A stretch of 12,941 nt of DNA, from positions 1-12,941 of the forward strand of contig USCW01000030.1 of the NCBI GenBank assembly GCA_900553315.1. The letters are read 5' to 3'. The notes under the pieces are model-generated. The model was not told the origin of the DNA. It saw only the letters and a program-made list of their open reading frames with translations, and made no database searches. Source of the stretch: an uncultured Eubacteriales bacterium. Its GTDB lineage: Bacteria > Bacillota > Clostridia > Christensenellales > Aristaeellaceae. Position numbers and translations under genes: made by a program. Positions 1 through 5,132 of this stretch are shown here, one piece after another. Within the stretch, counting starts at the first letter, position 1; each line of letters begins with the position of its first letter.

Positions 1-40
1 GGGAGAGGCGCTTCTCTCAGAGAAGCGGCCTCTCCCCCAG
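1..40 (-). repeat. Dispersed palindromic repeat, copy A (cut by window start)
   Basis: A long inverted repeat. Arm 1-17 pairs with 19-36, with one bulged base (28) and a single-base tip (18). Read on the minus strand, it matches copy B (1731-1770) at 39 of 40 positions. It begins 6 bases after the stop codon of the minus-strand isomerase gene, so it is the likely 3' end of that transcript. There is room for a terminator or mRNA-end function, but the sequence beyond the stem lies outside the window, so a T-run cannot be checked. Confidence 0.85.
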
Positions 41-46
41 CGTACC

Positions 47-850
47 TCACACACACTCCTTCAAATATTTTAGACTTTCGGATAGGGTGGATTCGGTTTG
101 GGCGGGGAGCATACGAGCCTCGATAGAGACGGTGTCGTCGTAGCCGACTTGACGGAGAAGGGAGAAGAGCGCACGGTAGTCCTCCTCGTCGCCGGGGAGC
201 GGCAGAGAGCGCTCAAGAACACGTGCAAGGTGAATATGTTTCAGACGCGCACCGCCGTCCAGAATGTCCTCCAGCGGCTCCTGCGCTAAACGCAGATGAT
301 AAAGATCGGCCAGCACCGCTACGTTCGGATGATTCACCCGACGCGCCACGCTTACGCCTTGACTGAAACGATTGATGAGATTGCTCTCCGCAAGGTTCAG
401 ATGCTCGATTACCAGCGTGATGCCGTAGCTTTCTGCAATGACCGCGAGACGGCGCAGAAGCAGCACCAACTGCTCCGTGGCTTCGGCGGCGGAAAAGCCC
501 AGCGGCATGTTCCGCGCACCGGCAGAGCCGAAAACGACCCGCTTCGCACCTATCACCGCTGCACGATCCAGCGCCGCATTCGCGTAGGCCAGAATGCTGT
601 CCGCATCCACCTGCGGGCCGGTCAGATGATAGGACGCGGGAAAGAAATTGTTGCAGGCCAGACAGGGAAGTCCCGTGCTGTCCAGCGCCGCCAGCGGGCC
701 CGTGCGGAATGCCCGGTCGCCCATGGTCATGATCTGCGCAAGCGGTAGCTCCACATAGTCGAAGCCGACGCGCTTGAGCATGGGAAGCTGCTCATAGCCT
801 ATGCCGTGATCGTCCTGTGCGATCATGTTGACGCAATAGCCGAATTTCAT
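47..850 (-). CDS. Sugar phosphate isomerase/epimerase (xylose isomerase-like TIM barrel)
   Basis: A 267-residue protein of the AP endonuclease family 2 / xylose-isomerase-like TIM-barrel superfamily, which includes hydroxypyruvate isomerase, tagatose 3-epimerase and inosose dehydratase-type enzymes. The expected divalent-metal ligands are visible at barrel strand ends: E149 in VIEHLN, D182 and H185 in LADLYH, H207 in KHIHLA and E244 in VSIEARM. No signal peptide is present, so it should be cytoplasmic. The length is normal for the family. The ATG start is preceded by AAGGAGG, 9 bases away on the minus strand. It is transcribed divergently from the racemase-family gene, from a consensus promoter that carries an inverted repeat. 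The family is certain, but the substrate is not: isomerisation or epimerisation of a keto sugar or sugar acid released by the neighbouring catabolic operon is an inference. Confidence 0.88.
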   Translation of the reverse strand: MKFGYCVNMIAQDDHGIGYEQLPMLKRVGFDYVELPLAQIMTMGDRAFRTGPLAALDSTGLPCLACNNFFPASYHLTGPQVDADSILAYANAALDRAAVIGAKRVVFGSAGARNMPLGFSAAEATEQLVLLLRRLAVIAESYGITLVIEHLNLAESNLINRFSQGVSVARRVNHPNVAVLADLYHLRLAQEPLEDILDGGARLKHIHLARVLERSLPLPGDEEDYRALFSLLRQVGYDDTVSIEARMLPAQTESTLSESLKYLKECV

Positions 851-893
851 GCTGCATTTCCTCCTTATAGATGAAAGCGAAGGGATCGGTTGC

Positions 894-920
894 CATTCAA
901 CTATAGCCTAAAGTTGAATG
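894..920. promoter_or_regulatory. Candidate operator: 9-bp inverted repeat in divergent promoter region
   Basis: CATTCAACT at 894-902 and AGTTGAATG at 912-920 form a perfect inverted repeat with a 9-base gap. The left arm overlaps the -10 box of the minus-strand isomerase promoter, and the right arm lies in that promoter's -35/-10 spacer, so a bound protein would block RNA polymerase there. The half-site ATTCAAC is the same as in the operator of the XRE-cupin operon (2191-2209), which points to the XRE-cupin protein as the likely binder. That assignment is inferred. Confidence 0.6.
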
Positions 921-928
921 ATTGTCAA
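900..928 (-). promoter_or_regulatory. Sigma-A promoter of the isomerase gene
   Basis: On the minus strand, TTGACA (923-928) is followed after 17 bases by TATAGT (900-905). This is a perfect -35 and a 5-of-6 -10 at ideal spacing. Transcription would start near 893, leaving a short leader with the AAGGAGG ribosome binding site at about 860-866. The promoter is overlapped by the 894-920 inverted repeat. Confidence 0.75.
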
Positions 929-946
929 CTAAGTTTCCAAATACTC

Positions 947-975
947 TTCCCAAACGGAAAAAGCTGTGCTATAAT
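947..975 (+). promoter_or_regulatory. Probable sigma-A promoter of the racemase-family gene
   Basis: A perfect TATAAT at 970-975 is preceded by TGC (extended -10), with TTCCCA at 947-952 as a 4-of-6 -35 box 17 bases upstream. Transcription would begin near 982. The 894-920 inverted repeat then lies about 60-90 bases upstream of the start, outside the polymerase footprint, so a regulator bound there could leave this promoter alone or act on it differently from the divergent one. Confidence 0.65.
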
Positions 976-986
976 GGTGGCAGAAT

Positions 987-1012
987 CGCCGGGAAAGACA
1001 GGAATGCCGGCG
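987..1012 (+). other. Small GC-rich hairpin in the racemase gene leader
   Basis: CGCCGG (987-992) can pair with CCGGCG (1007-1012) across a 14-base loop. It falls in the 5' leader between the predicted transcription start and the ribosome binding site. It is short and may be chance in GC-rich DNA. Confidence 0.25.
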
Positions 1013-1040
1013 CAACACGAGAAAAAAGGGAGAGATGACG

Positions 1041-1724
1041 ATGGAACAGAAGCTGGTCGGAAAGACGCTGGGCATCATTCACGCGGCGGTGTTCACGGCG
1101 AACACCATGGAGCCCTACTGCAAGGAGATCATTCCCGAAGTGGAGGTCATGCACTTGGGCGACGACACCATTCAGCGGGATAACCTGAAAGCCCCCGTGG
1201 GTACGATCCCAAAGGTGAATTTCTTCAAGTTTGCGACCTATTGTCACTTCTTGGAGGAAGCGGGCGTGGATTTGATTATGTTGGGCTGCTCCACGTTCAA
1301 CCAGGCGGCGCAGTTTGCCCGGCCGATGATTAATACGCCCATTCTGAACATTGATCGTCCGATGATGGATTTGGCGGTAAAGCAGGGCAAGCGGGTTGGC
1401 TTACTGGGCACGCTGCCCTCGACCATGCCGTCCTCGGAGCGCTTGCTGCGGGAGGCTGGGCATGACGCGGGTGTGGATGACCTGATTGTGAAGCCCGTGC
1501 TGTGCAGCGAGGCGTTCAAGGTGCTGCGCGCCGGTGATCCGAAGAAGCACAACGAGATGCTACTGGAGGCCATTGACGATCTGTCCAAGGAAGTGGACGC
1601 GATTGTGATGGCGCAGGTCTCGATGTCCGTGCTTGAAAAAGAGCTGGGCGCGACCCGTGTTCCCGTCTACAACTCCGCCCGCACCGCCTTTACGCGTGTA
1701 CGGGAGATGCTGATGGAGATGTGA
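1041..1724 (+). CDS. Asp/Glu racemase superfamily protein lacking the second cysteine
   Basis: A protein of 227 residues from this start. The fold family is that of aspartate/glutamate racemase, hydantoin racemase, maleate isomerase and arylmalonate decarboxylase, which do cofactor-independent chemistry at a carbon next to a carboxylate. The first catalytic cysteine is present (C83 in LMLGCSTF-like context, MLGCSTF). At the second cysteine position the segment reads IVMAQVSM, with V193 where a two-base racemase has cysteine. A conserved early NTMEPY segment and GKRVGLLGT (about 116-124) fit the family. I prefer ATG 1041 over ATG 1035 because GGGAG at 1028-1032 sits 8 bases before 1041 but almost touches 1035. 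The gene is divergent from the isomerase, and both are followed by the same palindrome. The family call is strong, but the reaction is unknown and true racemase activity is doubtful. Confidence 0.85.
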   Translation: MEQKLVGKTLGIIHAAVFTANTMEPYCKEIIPEVEVMHLGDDTIQRDNLKAPVGTIPKVNFFKFATYCHFLEEAGVDLIMLGCSTFNQAAQFARPMINTPILNIDRPMMDLAVKQGKRVGLLGTLPSTMPSSERLLREAGHDAGVDDLIVKPVLCSEAFKVLRAGDPKKHNEMLLEAIDDLSKEVDAIVMAQVSMSVLEKELGATRVPVYNSARTAFTRVREMLMEM

Positions 1725-1730
1725 GGGACT

Positions 1731-1774
1731 CTGGGGGAGAGGCCGCTTCTCTGAGAGAAGCACCTCTCCCCCAG
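1731..1774 (+). repeat. Dispersed palindromic repeat, copy B
   Basis: The outer arms 1731-1742 and 1763-1774 pair over 12 bases (CTGGGGGAGAGG with CCTCTCCCCCAG). The inner arms GCTTCTCT (1745-1752) and AGAGAAGC (1754-1761) add 8 bp above a small asymmetric internal loop. The element starts 6 bases after the racemase-family stop codon. It is nearly identical to copies A and D. No T-run follows, so it is not a standard intrinsic terminator. It may end or stabilise the transcript, or it may be a small mobile palindromic element. Confidence 0.9.
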
Positions 1775-1870
1775 ACCTCCTCTCCCGAAGAGCGGCGGGC
1801 GTTTGAGTTGCGCCTCTCTTCATGGCTGGTTCCGCCTGAAAGTGGGTGCGGATTCCTGTTAGTTGGTTGT

Positions 1871-1901
1871 GGTCACGGCGGCTGACAGAGCCGCCGCGAC
1901 C
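1871..1901. other. Strong GC-rich hairpin in non-coding DNA
   Basis: GGTC (1871-1874) pairs with GACC (1898-1901). Inside a single A/C mismatch, CGGCGGCT (1876-1883) pairs with AGCCGCCG (1889-1896) around the 5-base loop GACAG. That gives 12 bp in 31 bases. It is not followed by a T-run. It could be part of a structured RNA or a remnant of a mobile element; the function is unknown. Confidence 0.6.
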
Positions 1902-2099
1902 TTGCGGCGTGAGGGGTACGGGGGAGCGCGGGGTTACAGGAAGATTGGTTTTTGAAGGGGTGAGGCGAATGGCGCGGGACTCCCAGTGGCTGCTCGGTGC
2001 GGCGCTGGGGGCTATTCAACCTGTAAAGTGTACGCTCAGTTACCGGAAAATCGTCACAATCAACTGCGACGGAGTGCGTGCGTATATAAAGCATATCAT

Positions 2100-2134
2100 A
2101 TTCCCTGCGGCTGCATGAGGCCATGGGGAATTTT
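2100..2134 (+). terminator. Weak terminator-like hairpin
   Basis: ATTCCC (2100-2105) can pair with GGGAAT (2126-2131), with a small GGC/GCC stem in the loop, followed by TTTT and more T-rich sequence up to about 2144. It would insulate the downstream promoter from read-through. The stem is short with a large loop, so the call is tentative. Confidence 0.3.
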
Positions 2135-2185
2135 GCTTATTTTGGGAGAAAATAAAAATAAATCAGCATATTTTTTGAAAAGCCC

Positions 2186-2214
2186 TTGACAATTCAACTT
2201 GGTTGAATTATACT
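2186..2214 (+). promoter_or_regulatory. Strong sigma-A promoter of the regulator-transporter operon
   Basis: A perfect TTGACA (2186-2191) and TATACT (2209-2214), a 5-of-6 -10 box, are separated by exactly 17 bases, with A/T-rich DNA just upstream. Transcription should start near 2221, giving a leader of about 105 bases before the XRE-cupin gene. No other convincing promoter is visible before the binding-protein gene, so this promoter probably drives the whole downstream operon. Confidence 0.85.
2191..2209. promoter_or_regulatory. Candidate operator filling the promoter spacer
   Basis: AATTCAAC-TTG-GTTGAATT is a perfect 8-bp inverted repeat with a 3-base gap. It occupies the whole spacer between -35 and -10 and touches both boxes. 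This is a classic position for repression. The next gene downstream encodes a DNA-binding XRE-cupin protein, so autoregulation is the simplest reading. The half-site recurs in the divergent promoter region at 894-920. Confidence 0.7.
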
Positions 2215-2247
2215 ACATCCCGAAGACGGCGGAAAAATGACATTAAG

Positions 2248-2276
2248 CTAAAAGCAATAAACAATATAGCTTTTAG
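2248..2276 (+). other. Inverted repeat in the operon leader
   Basis: CTAAAAGC (2248-2255) pairs with GCTTTTAG (2269-2276) over a 13-base A/T-rich loop, located between the promoter and the XRE-cupin ribosome binding site. There is no T-run and no resemblance to the ATTCAAC half-site. It could be an RNA hairpin that affects message stability, or a site for another protein. Confidence 0.4.
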
Positions 2277-2325
2277 TTAGTCAATAAGTCGGCTGCATTC
2301 CGGGAGAAAAAAGGAGAATGCAACC

Positions 2326-2955
2326 ATGAGAAAGAGCGAGATTCAACCTGTTGACAGCAACCAACTCAGCATCGGCCGCAACATCCGCTGCACCCGCACG
2401 GGCATGGGGATGACCCAGCAGCAGTTGGCGGAGCAATGCGGACTGACGAAGAGTATGATCTCCAAGGTGGAGAACGGCGTGGTGGTTCCCGCCCTGGCGA
2501 CGCTGACGAAGATCGCACAAGCGCTGGGCGTGAAGGCCTCGCAGCTGATCGAATCGGAAAGTCAGCAGCCCTCCATGTGGACGATCAACCCTTTTGAGAA
2601 TCCCTCGCAGTTTGTGACCACGGCGCTGGGCTATCAGATGTACAGCCCTGCGGCGGGGAGCAATGAGCATCAAATGCAGCCCATTTTGATTATGGCGACA
2701 GAGGGGAAGGTCAAGCCTCATCTGGTGAGCCACGCGGGCGAGGAGTATATTTTCGTCTTTGACGGCGAAATGACCTTTATGGTGAACGGTACGGTGTATC
2801 TGATGCGCCGGGGCGACAGCCTGTTCTTTGACGCGATGCAGGAGCATGGCATCCGAGCGGTCAAGGGTTCGGTGCAGTATATCGATATCTTTGTGGGGCA
2901 TCATTTCGAAGCGCCCATGGGTGAAGCGTCCCTGGCGCAGCGGCTTCGAGAGTGA
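2326..2955 (+). CDS. XRE-family transcriptional regulator with C-terminal cupin domain
   Basis: A 209-residue transcription factor. Residues about 17-74 form an XRE/Cro-type helix-turn-helix (IGRNIRCTR, then MTQQQLAEQCGLTKSMISKVE and TLTKIAQALGV). Residues about 116-190 form a cupin barrel (HLVSHAGEEYIFVFDGEM through RRGDSLFFDAMQEHGI), which in this family is thought to sense a small ligand. AAGGAG at 2311-2316 sits 9 bases before the ATG. It is the first gene after the strong promoter with an embedded palindrome and lies 86 bases before the binding-protein gene, so it most likely regulates this operon and itself. The half-site shared with the isomerase/racemase promoter region suggests a small regulon. 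The ligand is unknown; a sugar or sugar acid from the pathway is an inference. Confidence 0.93.
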   Translation: MRKSEIQPVDSNQLSIGRNIRCTRTGMGMTQQQLAEQCGLTKSMISKVENGVVVPALATLTKIAQALGVKASQLIESESQQPSMWTINPFENPSQFVTTALGYQMYSPAAGSNEHQMQPILIMATEGKVKPHLVSHAGEEYIFVFDGEMTFMVNGTVYLMRRGDSLFFDAMQEHGIRAVKGSVQYIDIFVGHHFEAPMGEASLAQRLRE

Positions 2956-3041
2956 GTCCGGCCCCGGCAGCAGTGTTACGAATTGCGGTATGCAGGTGAA
3001 AGCATACGGCATGAAAAATTTTTCTCAAGGAGGATTGCACG

Positions 3042-4949
3042 ATGAAAAGATTCCTGTCCATCCTGATGGCGGCAACGCTGCTGCTGGGGCTGCTCCCTGC
3101 GGCGTCCTTCGCTGAAGGCCAGAAGTATGGCGAATCTCCCCTGCTGGCGGCTGAGGTTGCCGCCGGGACGCTCCCTGCGGTGGAGGATCGTCTTCCCATG
3201 GAACCCTACGTTTCCAAGGCTGAGGAAATCGGCGTATACGGCGGCACGTTCCGCGGCGCGGGCTTCGGTCCCACCCACGGCCAGTTGGATACCGAGGGTA
3301 TGCGCTTTGTGGGCCTGCTCCGTATCCTGCCGGATGCCTCCACGACCGAACCCTTCATCCTGAAGGACTACGAGATCAACGAGGACTTCACCAAGTACAC
3401 CCTGTATCTGCGCGAAGGCATGAAGTGGTCTGACGGCGAGCCCTTCACGGCGGATGACTTCGTGTTCTGGTATGAAGACATCGCTACTAACGAGGACGTC
3501 TATCCGACCCTGACCACGGGCATCACGAATGTGTCCATGTGGAAGGATGCGAAGATCGAGAAGGACGGCGACTATACCGTCATCGTGACCTTCAATAGCT
3601 CCATGCCTTCTTTCCTGACCAAGATGCAGAAGGGCAATGCCAACAACTGGATCTGGGCGCCCAAGCATTACCTGATGCAGTATCATGCCAAGTACAATGA
3701 CAAGGCGGAAGAGATCGCCAAGGAAGAAGGCTATGCCAACTGGATGCTGTGCTTCGCGGCGCACGCGGATCGCGGTCAGACCAGCAAGGACTACGGCCCC
3801 GACATCACGCCCTTTGTGCTGTACAACATTGACACCGACGGCAACAAGTATTTCAAGCGCAATCCCTACTACTTCGTCGTGGATAAGGCTGGCAATCAGC
3901 TGCCCTACATCGACGAGCAAATGTGCGTGATCGTGCAGGACTCCCAGACCCGTACCCTGAAGCTCATCAACGGCGAGCTGGATGCGGCCGGCGAGAACCC
4001 CCTGCCTGTTTCTGACTATACGCTGTACAAGGAGAACGAGGACAAGGGTAACTACAACGTTTACCTGTTTGACAACAGCCGCGGCTCCGACTCTGCCTTC
4101 ACCTTCACGCAGACCCTGAAGGACGAGACCCTGCGCAGCCTGTTCACCAACGTGACCTTCCGCGAGGCCATGTCTTTGGCCATCGACCGCGAAATGATCA
4201 ACGAGACCCTGTACTTCGGTCTGGCGACCATCCGTCAGGCGGTGCCTCCGGCGAACACCTCTTTCTACGAGGACTGGATGGGCGATTACATGATCGAGTA
4301 CGATCCCGACGGCGCGAAGGAACGTCTGGAATCTCTGGGCTGCACCATGGGCGGCGACGGCATCTACCTGATGCCCGACGGTAAGCCCTTCAACATCATT
4401 CTGGAATCCACCGAGGAATTCGCCGCCGTGGGCGAGATGGTTGCTGAAATGTGGACCGCCGTGGGCGTGAAGACCACCTTCAAGCAGCAGGAACGCTCCT
4501 ACGCTCGTGAGCGCTTTGCCACTAACGAGCGCGAGGCGCAGGTATTCACCTTCGACAACGTGGCTGAGCCTTCTCTGTACGCCGAGCACTTTGACAAGAT
4601 CTGCCCGCCCTTCTCTGAGAACACCGAGATTGGTCAGGCTCCCCTGTGGGCGGAATGGTTCAACTCCAACGGCGAAAAGGGCGAGGAGCCCCCGGCGGAG
4701 ATCATCGAGCTGCGCGAGAAGATCTACAAGTTCTGCACCCTGCAGCAGGGCACCGAAGAGTATCTGACGCTGGGCCGTGAGATTCTGACCTACATGACCA
4801 AGCAGCTGTACTTCATCGGCACCACCGTGGCGCCCCGCGTCATCATCCTGAACAGGAATCTGGGCAACGCTCCCACCGAGGGCATCTTTGCCAACGACTA
4901 CAACTTCTGGTATCCCTTCAACTGCGACGCTTGGTATTTCAAGCAGTAA
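3042..4949 (+). CDS. ABC transporter substrate-binding protein, family 5
   Basis: A 635-residue extracellular binding protein that captures the substrate for the ABC importer encoded just downstream. The N-terminus is a signal peptide: KR, a hydrophobic stretch at about 4-19, then AASFA with probable cleavage after A24. No lipobox cysteine is present. The family 5 signature follows at about 116-147 (YTLYLREGMKWSDGEPFTADDFVFWYEDI-type segment), and FREAMSLAIDRE lies near 373. The protein is about 100 residues longer than DppA or OppA. Family 5 includes peptide binders but also oligosaccharide binders (for example in Thermotoga). The GH39 gene in this operon makes an oligosaccharide or glycoside the better guess here. 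AAGGAGG (3027-3033) lies 8 bases before the ATG. The gene is followed by a stem-loop, consistent with extra message for the binding protein. Confidence 0.92.
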   Translation: MKRFLSILMAATLLLGLLPAASFAEGQKYGESPLLAAEVAAGTLPAVEDRLPMEPYVSKAEEIGVYGGTFRGAGFGPTHGQLDTEGMRFVGLLRILPDASTTEPFILKDYEINEDFTKYTLYLREGMKWSDGEPFTADDFVFWYEDIATNEDVYPTLTTGITNVSMWKDAKIEKDGDYTVIVTFNSSMPSFLTKMQKGNANNWIWAPKHYLMQYHAKYNDKAEEIAKEEGYANWMLCFAAHADRGQTSKDYGPDITPFVLYNIDTDGNKYFKRNPYYFVVDKAGNQLPYIDEQMCVIVQDSQTRTLKLINGELDAAGENPLPVSDYTLYKENEDKGNYNVYLFDNSRGSDSAFTFTQTLKDETLRSLFTNVTFREAMSLAIDREMINETLYFGLATIRQAVPPANTSFYEDWMGDYMIEYDPDGAKERLESLGCTMGGDGIYLMPDGKPFNIILESTEEFAAVGEMVAEMWTAVGVKTTFKQQERSYARERFATNEREAQVFTFDNVAEPSLYAEHFDKICPPFSENTEIGQAPLWAEWFNSNGEKGEEPPAEIIELREKIYKFCTLQQGTEEYLTLGREILTYMTKQLYFIGTTVAPRVIILNRNLGNAPTEGIFANDYNFWYPFNCDAWYFKQ

Positions 4950-4957
4950 GTTTTCAC

Positions 4958-4995
4958 GAGGCGGGAAGGAAGGCGCTTGCTTCCCTTCCCGCCTC
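4958..4995 (+). other. Intercistronic stem-loop after the binding-protein gene
   Basis: GAGGCGGGAAGG (4958-4969) pairs perfectly with CCTTCCCGCCTC (4984-4995), and three more pairs form past one bulged base. It starts 8 bases after the stop codon. Only scattered T residues follow, so it is more likely a message-stabilising or partial-attenuation hairpin than a full terminator. Such hairpins commonly let the binding protein be made in excess over the membrane subunits. Confidence 0.7.
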
Positions 4996-5028
4996 TTCCG
5001 TTTCCGGGATGCGTTTCTGCCGGAGCTT

Positions 5029-5096
5029 GGAAAACGGAGCGTGAAGCATCGAGCGTCTGTCTGCAGGAAAGCAGCGTTTTTCCGCCTCCGTTTTTC
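5029..5096 (+). other. Second long-range stem with T-run before the first permease gene
   Basis: GGAAAACGGAG (5029-5039) can pair over 11 bp (one G-U) with CTCCGTTTTTC (5086-5096), enclosing a smaller CTGC/GCAG hairpin (5061-5074). The right arm contains five T in a row. The region could act as a leaky terminator or attenuator between binding protein and permease. The 46-base gap between arms lowers confidence. Confidence 0.4.
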
Positions 5097-5132
5097 GGAG
5101 CGTATCATGCCTGAAGTGAGGGTGAATCCGTA

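Larger units (their letters stand above)
1775..2185. other. Gene-free stretch with several inverted repeats
   Basis: No open frame here has a good ribosome binding site or a recognisable product; the longest, about 90 codons from 1846, has an arginine- and proline-rich, low-complexity look. Just after copy B is a CCCGAAGAG motif (1784-1792) that recurs at 12890-12898. Further on are a strong hairpin (1871-1901), a longer-range pair TTCCTGT (1853-1859) with ACAGGAA (1936-1942), an isolated ATTCAAC (2014-2020), and a terminator-like hairpin (2100-2134). Positions 2140-2180 are A/T-rich and could be an UP element for the promoter that follows. I recognise no known riboswitch or ncRNA family. Confidence 0.6.

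Noticed and set aside
1035..1040. ATG at 1035 as start of the racemase-family gene
   Set aside because: GGGAGAG directly abuts it; ATG 1041 has proper spacing. The difference is only two residues.
1731..1774. Palindromes as ordinary Rho-independent terminators
   Set aside because: The stems are strong enough, but no run of T follows copies B or C, so I list them as repeats with possible 3'-end function.
1846..2118. Plus-strand open frame of about 90 codons in the non-coding region
   Set aside because: No ribosome binding site, an Arg/Pro/Gly-rich product unlike a folded protein, and overlap with the strong hairpin at 1871-1901.
1775..2325. Known riboswitch or T-box upstream of the operon
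   Set aside because: I looked for T-box (TGGNACCGCG-like), TPP, cobalamin and SAM core motifs and saw none; most of this stretch lies upstream of the predicted transcription start.
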